64,000 nt of DNA from contig CM022951.1 in the NCBI GenBank assembly GCA_012931725.1, positions 14,430,611-14,494,610 on the forward strand, written 5' to 3'. Positions 44,081-54,997 of this stretch are shown piece by piece; within the stretch, counting starts at the first letter, position 1, and the number at the start of each line of letters is the position of its first letter. A program made the translations under genes and the position numbers. The stretch is from Litsea cubeba (taxonomy: Eukaryota; Streptophyta; Magnoliopsida; Laurales; Lauraceae). The notes under the pieces are model-generated. The model ran no database searches. It saw only the letters and a program-made list of their open reading frames with translations, and had not been told where the DNA came from.

Positions 44081-44797
44081 GCCATTTCACCCATTCATCA
44101 TTGATTCCATTAATACATTAACTACCATTATCAACATAAATGAGCTTTAAATAGGGTATCAACATGTATAAAAGCATGGAATCAAACATTCAAAGCATAA
44201 TAATCAAGTTATTAACATTTTTTTCACTTACCTTTGGTGTTTGCACAAAAATCCCCCTTTTGGTGCCTAGGGTTTTTCAACCACCCTTCGTCCAAAATGC
44301 AATCCCACTCAAAGGAGTTAGGAGATCAATCCCACATGCCAAGAAGAAGAAAAAACACCTCTAAGCTATGAATGCCTCATCCTAGAATGTATAAATGGAA
44401 TCTACATGAGATTTGGGGAAGTTACTGACTAAGGAAAGTGAAAAAGAGGAAGGATTTCAAGAAGATGATGGTGGTGGTCTTGGAGGCTTGCGAAGAGCTT
44501 GAGCTTGGCCTGAAGTCCTTAGGGCTTGAGTTTGGTAGAGGGAATAGGGAGAAAAGTGAGGAAGAGGAGAGAAATGGGATAGAAATGATGAAAAGGGGAA
44601 AAAGAGGAGTCAAGACCTCTTGTAGAGAAAGTTTTGTGAAATTACAAATAAGGGTTTCTGGGGACCTAAATGAAAATGGGCTTTTGGTTGGGATTTGGGC
44701 TGCCGAATCGCGACGAGGCCAACATGAAAGATGACATGCATGCTGAGAGCCACGTGATGCATGTAATTATGTAAAGTTTCTAAAATTGCATCTAACC
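44081..44797 (-). repeat. LTR-like sequence split by solo LTR 2 (left part)
   Basis: With 48,149-48,335 it forms one stretch whose minus-strand start reads TGTAAGGCCCTTGGCC. AT-rich, no gene. Frames at 44,422-44,734 are low complexity. It may be the LTR of the neighbouring gypsy fragment, but I could not find its other end. Confidence 0.4.
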
Positions 44798-45266
44798 TGT
44801 AAGACCCGGACCCCCAGTTCTTTTATTTAGTATTATTTTAATCGTGGTTTAGCTTTTTAAGCGAGATTTGAGTTGGTTTGACTTTGTCTTTGAGTTTGAC
44901 TAGATTTTTTATAGCCTTCGAGATTTTGAAGACCGTTGACTTTAGTTTGACCCGGCTTTGTAATATTTATTTTTACGAGGAATTACTCTTGATTTCTAAA
45001 AATTCCAAATTTGGTTTATTTTGACTCATCTCATTAAGTTTAACAACTTTCATGTTTTGACCATTTTGATTTGATGCTCAGAAATCGCGTTTTTTGAGAA
45101 AATGGGCAAAAATGACATTTTCACTAAATCTATCCATAAATTTTGAAAATTTCAGAATTTGGGTAAAATAGACTTTTTGGAAAGTAAATATTTCGATGAT
45201 CGATTTTGTCTTCTTCGTCGATCTCATTTAGGACCCACAAATGTTAGTTTTGACCTTTGTAAGATT

Positions 45267-45303
45267 AGGGCCCATGGGGCCCAGCCCACTTACCTTTATA
45301 AAA
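45267..45303 (+). promoter_or_regulatory. Core promoter of solo LTR 2
   Basis: TATAAAA at 45,297-45,303, preceded by GGGCCCATGGGGCCCA, as in solo LTR 1. Conservation between two independent insertions supports this as the family promoter. Confidence 0.55.
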
Positions 45304-46182
45304 CCACAATGGGTTCTTCTTCTCCCCATTCTTTCATCTTCCTGCAACAAGAGGCGAGCCTAGGTTTTTCTGCCAGCACTTTCTCTCTCCTCTTTGAAAA
45401 CCCTAATCTTGAGTGCTAAGTGAGGGAGTGATCTTCCCATCTTCTTCTCCTCCCACTTGGCTTTCCAAAGACACCATTTTCAAGAGATTTGAGCTAGGAG
45501 AGACCATTTTTCCAAGCCCTTCTTCTTTGTTCGAGCTTCAAAAAGGTTAGCAATGGATTTCTTTCTTCAAATCTTGGTTTTCCAAACCATTTAGAATGTG
45601 TTTGTCATACATGCAAAGGTTTTCCTTGAGTTTTGCAATGGATTTGTTTTCTAGGGCTTCTTCTTGAGCTATTTTTGGGGATTTTTGTGATTTTGGAGCT
45701 TGGGACTATAAGAGGACCATCTTGGAGTGATTTACATCTTCTCTTGACCAAGGCAAGTAGATTATCCAGCTAATATGATGATTATTACTTGATATGAATA
45801 ATCTCATGGATTTATATTCTACATTGTTTTCTTCTTACAAATGGATGGATTTAACTTTGAATGATTGAACATTGGTATTGTTTATGGCTTTCGAAATTGA
45901 TGTTTCAACCACTTAAAAATCACTTGGTGATGCATCTCCTTGGATCAATTATGAATGTCTTAATGTTAGTGTTTTTGATATAGAAATGTTTTGTTTGTAT
46001 TTGATTTATTTGATGGGAATGGAATGATTTAGTGCATTAGTGTTTTAATGGACTTGAATTGGCAAGGAGAAGCCCAAATATAAGTGAAAATATGTAATAA
46101 GGGAAGAAGGGAAAGAAAAATTAGAAAATGGAGAAGAAATGCAAACTCTGCACTCGACCCGGACTGGGATAGAGCCCAGTCT

Positions 46183-46270
46183 GCTCGAGCGAGCCAGTGG
46201 GCCGCTCGAGCGGACCAGGTTCTGTCTGGGCTTCGCTCGAGCGGACCCTGGGTCGCTCGAGCGAGCCCAG
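46183..46270. repeat. Palindrome array, word CGCTCGAGCG
   Basis: Four copies: 46,183-46,191, 46,203-46,212, 46,234-46,243 and 46,254-46,263. The outer two are followed by AGCC and the inner two by GACC. It occupies the place where solo LTR 1 has CCGATCGATCGG. Confidence 0.85.
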
Positions 46271-48148
46271 GCTTGTCCAGGGCCCAATTTCTGGGTGTTG
46301 TGTGGGCTGTCTTTTGGTTTTTGTTCAAGCTGGTTTCAGGCCCATTTCAGCCCATTTCTACTATTTGTTTTGAGGCCCATTAATCTCCTTTTTATGCTTA
46401 AGAGCCCATGAATGTTTTGGGTAAATTTTGATACTTGGAAAATTGTGAAATGGGAATGAGAACAATGAGAGAATGAGCATATATGAAATTACCTGGGAAT
46501 CTTTCAAGTCTCAGTGCATACTTTATCATTTAAATGTTGTGGATTTTCATTGGCATCAAACATATTATCTTATTAATCAATGTTTAAAGGTTAAATGTGT
46601 ATTGAGATGGTTCCTTGGTAAGTCATTAAGTCATTCTACACTATCCCATTCCATTTCAAGTCAGAGAATGTATTTGTATTCTTTGGTGAACTAATTTGAA
46701 TAGCATCGGTGATTTGTTATAAAATCATGTAGTTTTCCATGTTCGAAAGGATTGATCGCATGATTTTACACAAACTACTTTGATGTGTATTTGAGTGGTT
46801 TACCCTGGAAATTTGTATGTTTTCTCCGAATCGATTTGGAAGGAGATTGGAGTGGTTCGCCACATTCGGGATTTCATCGATAAGACTAGTATTTTGAAAA
46901 CAAAACCTCGAGGTGAGAAGGGGCCAGAGCTTTGTAGTGTGAGCCCATGAGCCAAAGGGATTAGTATTTTGATTTGTATTGGTTCAGGTTTTAAAGACTA
47001 AAGGCACCACTAGGCTTAGGTCACCTTGTCGGGCTGATCACCCGGCTTGGGATCTTTAATCTGTCCGCCAGCTGCAGTTTGGATTCTGTCTGTACCGACC
47101 ATGGCAACGGTTCCTATCTGCCGATCCCACGTGTAGTGGCTACGGTTCTGATTTTATTTCCGGTCCCACGTGTAGTGGCTACGGTTCTGTTTGCTCTTGT
47201 TACTTCGGTAATAGGAGAATATAGCTATGTGTGGTTGCCAATGTTTTATCTATTTATTAATTTGTTTTATGATTCTTGTTTGTTTATACTCATTATATTC
47301 TATGAATTTGTTAATGTTTATGAAATCGATCTTTTATCGTATTGTCTCTATTATTCAGGATTTTAAATGTATTTCCAATTATTAAATGTTTTGCATAGGC
47401 TGTTATCTTTTTGAGATATTTATGCTCTAGAGACTGTTCGTTTATTTGCCTTGATATTTATGTTCGGTCTTTCGATCGTTTTATCATGATTTATTGCTAT
47501 TATCGTTTAGACTCTTTAAATAGATTTATAATGATTCCATAAGGTTTTATAAATGCCCATGTTACATATTACTTGTTTATTTGCTTACCAGACCGTCGTG
47601 TCTGACCCTGTTTGTTTGGTGCCAGTTTCCTCTCATTCTGTTTTTAGGTGTTTGATCGAAGGAGGCGGTGGAGCCGCTGGTCTGACGTGAGAGGTTGCCC
47701 ATTGATATCATCTAGATGTCAAGTTTGGCACCAGAGTTCGTATCTAAATATTGGGGGTAGTATTTCTGTTTAGTTGGATATTTTTGTATGGCTTTGTTAG
47801 CCTTTTTCTTGGGTTTGTAATTAAGACACTTGTTAATTATAATTTGAATATGTGGGAAATAAATAGTCCTGTTACTACCAGCTCAGTGTTCTATGATGTA
47901 CGATTTGTGCCAGTCTGCTCATATGATGGCTTTATGATATTGGTCGAGTGCGACACGGAATCCGATGGCCACGGACTCCGGGTCGCAACGCCATAATTAG
48001 CTTCCGCGAAAATATATTCTGATCGTGATGGAATTCTATTATCCTCATTCACGCGGATCTTGGGAAATATAACAAAAGTCTCAAATTTATTCCAAAATCT
48101 CGCATTCCGAGATCGGATCACTGCAGGGCCCGGTTTCGGGGTGTGACA

Positions 48149-48335
48149 TAACCCCTCCTAGTTCCCCATAATTATGAAATACCCCCTACTACATTCAAAC
48201 TCATCCTGACACCTTGAAACTCACTAAAACCATTTCTAATACTAAAACTAACTAGATAATCTACTAACCATAATTAACTAACCCTAATCCTAGTTAATTA
48301 CACCAATCCACCTAATTAAGGCCAAGGGCCTTACA
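48149..48335 (-). repeat. LTR-like sequence split by solo LTR 2 (right part)
   Basis: It continues 44,081-44,797 after the inserted solo LTR and ends GGCCAAGGGCCTTACA, that is a minus-strand TG start. Confidence 0.4.
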
Positions 48336-49636
48336 CAAACTATGGTAGATTTCACCATTGGAGCCTTTTCCAGAAGGGATTAAGATACTCTATCACTGGT
48401 AGATATAATGTCTAGTGATGGAGAGCATGGTGTTGAATTGGGTGAACCAACCTTAAGATGGGTTTGGCGATGCGATGCATGAATTTATCCTTTCTCATAA
48501 GAGTTGTTAGAGAGAGGGAGAGGAGAGATAGAGGGGGAGGGAGCATAGCTACCTAGGACACTCTCAAGGCCTTCTAAATGCGAATAGTTCATTTCAAACA
48601 ACTCTTGTTTCGATTCAGGAACTAATCTTACAGAGTTCTCTCAGTCCAGTCCTATAAATCCATTAAGAGGCGTTTGAGTACCGCCGCATAAGAGAAACCG
48701 GCATTTCCTCTTCCTTGGAACCCATTTCCTACCTAGGTAGGTAGGAAATGTGAATCCCCTCCTGTGATGAAAATCCAGTGCAAAATCACCCTCTTTTGCG
48801 GCATCTGGCTGCACAAATGCTGCAGCGCCTTGTCGGCAACTCCTTTTTGTGGCATCTAGCGCTATACAAATGCCTCCTTAGTGTTGCCTATCTAAAAATC
48901 TATGCCACTGAAAAACATTGCTTGCACCCCTTTGTACTAATCCATGTCTAACTCCAATCATGCTTGGCCAGACCTTAAGATTGGTCACCATTGAAAAATG
49001 GAGTTTTACTTTGTTTTTAAATTTAATAATGCGGTTTACAAGAATTGCTCTGAAATTCGAAATCATATCGCAAATCGTTCAAAAGAATGAATTGAATGAT
49101 ATCGTGAATAGTTGGATTTTTTTATGTTTTTCTTACAAAAATAAAAAATAACTACAAATTTCTAAAAAAAGAAGAGAAATAAGTAGTGTTTCATAATCCA
49201 TCCATTTTCCATCTATAGCAACATAAATACAATGACGAATATTACTATCGTACTATAATATGAAGAACACCATTAAGATATATTAAATTATATCATTTTT
49301 ATGTGTAAATAGTTATATCTGCTTAAATTATCAATTTTATTAGGAAAATAAGCAAAATTCACTAATTCTTGTTCTCTTTAAATCAAAAAATAAAAATAAA
49401 AAGTATTCATGAAGAAAAAAATTGACAAAAAAAAGAATACAAACAAAACCCCCATATGTAGAATCGAATACCTTCAATTGAATAATTAGTCCTCATAAAA
49501 CCTCCCCAAAATAAAAAAAAATCTCTTTACGCGAGTTTTTTTTAAATACTAAATAACCTTTTAAAAATGGATACACTAACAAAAATAAAAAATAAAAAAG
49601 AAAGAAAGAAAAAAAAATACTAATATTAATCTCTTG
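48336..49636. other. AT-rich non-coding stretch, no gene seen
   Basis: It contains a GA-rich tract near 48,500-48,540 and a hairpin at 48,723-48,750: CATTTCCTACC and its exact complement GGTAGGAAATG, separated by TAGGTA. From 49,200 on the sequence is very AT-rich with A-runs. No domain in any frame. Confidence 0.5.
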
Positions 49637-49644
49637 GTTGTGAT

Positions 49645-50590
49645 TAGGGGTGTTCCGAAACCCGAGGGTTTCGGGTCAAACCCGACCCGACCCGTCTTAC
49701 TTTTTGTGGGTGAAAACCCACCCGAACCCGACCCGTTTGTGTCACGGGTCACGGGTCAAACGGGTCACGGGTTCAACGGGTCACGGGTCGGGTTCGGGTC
49801 TTCTTCTTTTTTTTTTTTAATCTTTCTTCATGTAGAAGACCAAATTGTTTATGTAAACAACTTTCAGATAATTGTTAGAGAACTAAAAGTGATTAGATGT
49901 AATTATGTAAAAGTAAAAAGTGGTTGCGGTTGTTTGTTGGCCTTCTTTTGTACCATGGGTTAGGGGTGTACAAAAAAAAATAGTTGCGGTTTGACTCGAA
50001 AACCACGTCCAATTTCAACTACGTAATCACTCTCATCTTGACCATTAATTCAGTGGTCACCAATTAAATGATTAAATACAATCAACAAAATATTCAAGAT
50101 TAACAAATCTAAACAAACTGATGTCAAATAGATGTAATAACTAATAAGGCTTCAAAACGTATCGTGTTTTTCATGTGAGATCACCTTAATCTGTTGATAG
50201 GAATAAAATAAAATGTTCCTCGCACTAAATATATTATAGTATACATGGGCCTTGAGTTCATAGACATGAGACCAATATAATAACTCAAATATTTAGAAAT
50301 TGGTCGGTGAACTACATCTAAGAGAAATTAAAAACACATCTTGACAAGTGGGCATATCTCTTGGATTTTTATCCTTGGTCTTCTACAAAAAAAAAAAGAA
50401 AAAAAAAAAAACGGGTTCACGGGTCACCCGGTAACCCGACCCGTGAGACCCGTTACCCGTACCAATGGTCACGGGTCGGGTCGGGTCGGGTCGAGCATAA
50501 GAATTGTGGGTGGAGTGACCCACCCATTGACCCACGGTCGGGTCGGGTTAACGGGTCGGGTCGGGTTACGGGTCATTTTGTACACCTCTA
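49645..50590. mobile_element. Non-autonomous hAT element (946 bp)
   Basis: An 8-bp duplication GTTGTGAT lies on both sides (49,637-49,644 and 50,591-50,598). Termini are TAGGGGTGTTCCGAAACCCG and, reversed, TAGAGGTGTACAAAATGACCC. Both subterminal regions are packed with CGGGT/ACCCG words (ACGGGTCACGGGTC). No transposase. A second terminus-like TAGGGGTGTACAAAA lies inside at about 49,963. An 8-bp duplication with TAGGGGTG ends is characteristic of plant hAT elements. Confidence 0.9.
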
Positions 50591-50598
50591 GTTGTGAT

Positions 50599-51345
50599 TA
50601 TTCTCACTTAGCCGAACCGCTAGAATCATAAGTGTAAGTGCTGATTTTGATTGGTTAGCTAATGAGTTGGAGAGTCCTACTTAACAGGATTCGAATGATC
50701 TCAGCGACGATGATCTCGGTAATTATCTCGATGATGATGATCTCGGTTGCGATGGTCTCGGCGATTAGGGAGCCCCTTCAACACGGTAGTGGAGACGCTG
50801 AGTAGTTCGGCTCGGTGATGGAGTACTCCTTTAGCTCGGTAATGTGTATCTTCTCTGTTTCATCTTTGATAGGGCGGGAGTTCCTGCTTAGATCACAAAG
50901 AAATCATCAGGAGAACTCGATCGGTTGGTCGGATCGAGGATTCTCCGATGGTAAAGTCAGAAATTTCTCCATTATCTATTTCTAATTGTATTCTTTTTTG
51001 TTTTTGATCTTCACCCACCATTGGTCTGGTTTTCCGCTCCTTTTTATATCAATCATCCTTGATTTTTTCCCTTCTCTACCCACGTCCTCCTTCGTTATTG
51101 CATACGTTCTCCTTTTTTCACGCGCACGTTGTGCTACTTCATTGCCTCTTCAATTCGGACAACCCCTTGGAGCTTCCATCATGTGTAGCTTTAAATTCGT
51201 GATTTACTCTTGTAACTGCTGCTCTCCAGCGATGATTGATTGCAATATTACCTTTACAGAATAACCGTTGGGCCTATGTAGAGGTTCAGGTTAGGTCGAC
51301 CCTAATCTAGGCTTGACCCAAGGATCATTCGAGTTTTTCTCCCCA
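50599..51345 (-). repeat. Probable Tat-type LTR fragment
   Basis: On the minus strand GCTTGGGGGGCAAT (about 51,340-51,355) looks like the PPT of the Tat elements (compare GCTAGGGGGCAAT at 38,541), followed by a TATGGGGAG start. A minus-strand TATA-like GATATAAAAAGG lies near 51,040. Imperfect repeats of GATGATCTCGG fill 50,698-50,760. Boundaries and family are uncertain. Confidence 0.4.
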
Positions 51346-51406
51346 TAATTGCCCCCCAAGCCAGCATTTTTCTCTTCATTTTCCGAGGAAAAAGCGGGCT
51401 TGTGAT

Positions 51407-53235
51407 TGTTAGTTTTATGGACTCAATCCAGTAGTTGATATAATAAATTAACTAATTTCTTTATTTATCAGTATATTCATGCTTTCCTTTCATGAGATGA
51501 ATTGTGATTTATTATATACTTGCACATAACCAATACGAATGACATGATGGTTCATGAGATGAACCGGAGTCCATAAGTATATTAGATGTAAGACATGTGT
51601 ATGGATGAGATCCACATACGGGAGACATGTGTGGCAAATCTTATACTTAAATATCTTCACAACCAGTGATGAGACTGGACATCTCATACTGACAAGGTTG
51701 CAACACTTTGATCACTATGAGATAGTGTGATTTGTCTCGATTATCAGAATGGAAGATTCTAGATCATAGTGCTGGTACATTGGATGTATTGAAGGACCAT
51801 GAAAAGCACCTTATAAACACTGTCTTTACTTTAAGGTCTGCTCTCATAATTCCCTAGCAGTAAGCTCTCAATCCTGAGACATTAATGAACTCAAGTTTCT
51901 ATCTATTCATTTGCTTTGAGTCACCAATGAGTGAGGCCAACTGTAGGTCAACCCTCGGTGATTTGGGTACGTGGTAGTAGAGCTGTGGGAACATTCAATG
52001 GTCAAGATGGAATCTATCTCTAATATCCCCTTGTGCCAATTAATGGATTTATCATTGGTAAGCGCGCACCCATTCCGATTAAGAGTTAATTGAAAAGGTA
52101 CCTATGATCATTATAATTAATTGGGGCTCAAGGATAATAAGATATGGATCTAGTTTGGAAGACGGGTCCAATTGATCCATGGATATTGATAGAGGGGCCT
52201 ACTTGTGGTAATGTGAAAGTTTAGGGTCTTCTATGTAATATTCCTAAGACTGGAGTTCAATTGCAATTATATAGTGGAGTTATTTGCAATTAATTATGGG
52301 CCCGGATTGCACATGAGATGTGGGGTCGCGAGTCCCAGTTGGAGCCAGCTTTCTAAGGAATCCCTAGTGGTCCCCACGCTAGCCCAATTATTAGAAAGTA
52401 TCTAATTCTAGTTGAACTCTAAAAGGAAAGTTACTATTCCTATTTGAAGTGAGACTTCTAATAGTGGTAGTAGTAAACTTACTAATTTTAGTAGAAGTGA
52501 GACTTCTATTTTAATTAGAAAGGAATTAGAAAGTTACTAATCATAATTGAAGTGAGACTTCTAAATATGATATAAGTAAAGTTACTAATTAAATTAGAAA
52601 AGAGAAAGTTACTAATTCTTAATTGAAGTAAGACTTCTATTTCAATTAGTAAAGGAAGAGGTTGGCTTGAGAAGCTATAAATAGAGGAGAACCAATAGTG
52701 TTGCATGCCCATGCTCATTCCCACATTGGGATTCACGCCCAAGGCAACTCAAGTCCAAGGGGTTGGACGTCCACTCCTCCTTTGTGCAAGAGTTGCACAT
52801 GGTTCTTCTACTCTCCCTCTTCTAGTTCTTCTTCTAGTTCCTCCTTTGAGTTCCTGATAGTTTTCTCTTGGAGATCCCACCATCTACTTGAGAAAAGGAG
52901 AATCTGATACGGGTCATAGTGTGGAAGATCAAGAGGTCTTGGAGAAACCTATTTGATTCGAGAAAGAGTTCGTCATCAAAGAAAGTAGCAAATTCTCCAT
53001 TTGAGCACAACCGAGCTCCAAAGGTATAATCTACTTCCTTGCATGTTGTAGATTTATTTGTAGCTTATATGTTGCTGATTCTATCTTTTAGATAGATTGA
53101 TTTACTGATCTTGATATGTGAGATAGAGGGTTTGCATCCTGCATTGGGTTTTGTAGCCTTCTGGATAGTTGATCCCTGCATCAAGTGGGTCAAAAGTTTT
53201 TGAAACATATCCTAGAGGCCCACCTATTTCCAACA
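51407..53235 (+). repeat. Copia copy C, 5' LTR (1,829 bp)
   Basis: It starts TGTTAGTTTTATGGACTC and ends CACCTATTTCCAACA. TATAAATA lies at 52,676-52,683. It aligns in reverse orientation with the LTRs at 13,559-15,374 and 21,093-22,874. GGACGTCC lies at 52,765-52,772 in R. Confidence 0.9.
52446..52636 (+). promoter_or_regulatory. Four GAAGTGAGACTTC boxes upstream of the LTR C TATA box
   Basis: Boxes lie at 52,446-52,458, 52,494-52,506, 52,549-52,561 and 52,624-52,636 (the last GAAGTAAGACTTC). The last ends 40 bp before TATAAATA. Position and near-palindromic form match the other LTRs of the family, which suggests U3 enhancer boxes. Confidence 0.7.
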
Positions 53236-53237
53236 AT

Positions 53238-53250
53238 TGGTATTAGAGCC
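53238..53250 (+). other. Primer-binding site, copia copy C
   Basis: TGGTATTAGAGCC, one mismatch from the initiator tRNA-Met PBS, lies two bases after the LTR. Confidence 0.85.
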
Positions 53251-54997
53251 ATACCTCATCTCTAATCATGTTAGATCATTTGTCTAGATCTAATCTTTGC
53301 ATGAGATGGGAAGAGGATAGACCTAGGGCTATGTGAGGATCAGTTTTGATATTTTTATGGATTTATTATGTTTTCTGAATGCACAAGAAGGGACAAGTTT
53401 GGGTAAAATCACGATTTTCTACAAAAACCCCGAGTTGGGTTCTGTACTTTTACCGGCGGCCATAAAACACTTTTACCGGTGGCCGTATTTTTCCCGGCGG
53501 CCATAAAATACTTTTACCGGCGGTCTTATTTTTTCCAGCGCCAGATATGACTTTTACCGGCGGCTTCGGCCCCCGCTATAGGCAGTTTCCTTTTTATGTG
53601 GCTATCCGGGTTTGTTCATCATGAGATGATGGATGACTTCTTAATCCAAGTCCCTATTGTGTATAAGATGTTAACTTGCAGGTGTTCTTGTCCTCTCCAT
53701 GTGGCCCACAAGTCTTTTTACTTTCTTTTATGGTTGAATGTTTATTTTTGGCAAGTTGTAAAGGGCATCATGGTTTCCTTGGTTTCCCGGTTTAGGCCAA
53801 GGCATGGTGAAGTTCCCTATGAGCCTTTTTATTTCCATTAATAGATTATCGTGTAAGTCTCATCGTAAAGACATAGGAATTTAAGTAATTTTCTAAATTT
53901 GTAAATTTTGGCGATGTCTGAGACAACTCCTAATCAAAGAGTTTGAATATTACCAAAGGTGTTTTTGGAGCTTCCTAAAGAGTTTGAGGAATTCCAAATT
54001 TTTGGAAAGTCTAGAAGTCCAAGAATTCTATTCCGCTTGGGCCATGTGGAGGAGATGACTAGTTTCTAATTTTAGCATTTTCTATTTATGGATGAATGCT
54101 TAATTTAGAATGTTTCCAAATCTAATCCAAACTTAGCTAGTTACTAAAATTGGCCAAATCAAATTAATTTTTGTAAATAGTTCTAATTAGTGTTGATGAC
54201 CCATGAGATGGACACATTGGTAACACTAATTTAAGAAACTGGACTTTCCTTAAAATAACTTGACTTTGAACCAATTTGGTCATATCATGAGATGATTTGA
54301 TGTTCATATATATATGTGGGCCCTAATACCTTAGAAGGAAATCCTCAATTCAAAATATTAAGTGGGAGCGGGGCATTTAATTTGAGAAATTCTCATGGTT
54401 TTCCACCATAGGTCCATTATAAGGAAAGTATTAGCCTCGCGCCACCAAGAGAGTGGCCGTTCCCCACGGAGGGCTTTTATTTGTCTGGTTACTAGATATG
54501 GATCTCTTATGGATAGTATTGGTGAGACGTGGTGGGGGTTCACTCCCCAAGGAGGAGCTGCCCATCGCGGTTGTCATGCAATATTAGTTGGTGGGTCACA
54601 CTTAACTAAAATCGTGATGTAGTATCCCCAAGGATTTACCTCATGTATTTTAGAAATCAAAGCAAATCGAGAGTCATACATTATTTGGTATGAGATACCT
54701 AGATAATAATGAATGATGGGGATCATGGATAGTTAGTCTTAATCCTAATTTTGACTACTTTGATCCGCACCAATCTATGTGGCATTTGCACTCCCCAAGG
54801 AGGCATGCCCTAGGGGATTGGGATTTCGTTATATTCTAAATTGAGTGCTTATGAGGATTCCCACATGAATTTGGTAGAATACTAAACCCTAATGTCATTT
54901 ATATTCTTTCATTGAATGTATGGTTATGTGCTTTAGTTTATACATCATGAATTCAAATACTTTCAATCCACTTGCGACCACCCTCAACCAGAACTAG
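53251..54997 (+). other. Copia copy C 5' leader
   Basis: About 1.7 kb without a gene, parallel to 19,374-21,078 in copy A. It contains the palindrome array at 53,446-53,579. Frames such as 53,596-53,841 have no domain. Confidence 0.6.
53446..53579. repeat. Repeat-word array in copia C leader, word TTTTACCGGCGGCC
   Basis: Copies start at about 53,448, 53,471, 53,490, 53,512 and 53,552, with spacing near 23 bp and ATAAAA linkers. Variants include ACCGGTGGCC and CCCGGCGGCC. It sits at the same distance from the PBS as the unrelated TCGGCTAGCCGA array of copy A. Confidence 0.8.

Larger units (their letters stand above)
44798..48148 (+). mobile_element. Solo LTR 2 of the large-LTR family (3,351 bp)
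   Basis: It starts TGTAAGACCCGGACCCCC and ends GGTTTCGGGGTGTGACA. TAACC flanks both sides (44,793-44,797 and 48,149-48,153). It aligns with solo LTR 1 almost throughout, including the TATA region at 45,297 and the 3' third. The exception is about 46,060-46,410, where the sequences differ and each has its own palindrome array. No internal region, PBS or coding capacity. Confidence 0.8.

Noticed and set aside
49690..50580. Telomere-like or satellite repeat
   Set aside because: The unit is CGGGT, not TTTAGGG, and it lies between hAT termini with an 8-bp duplication.
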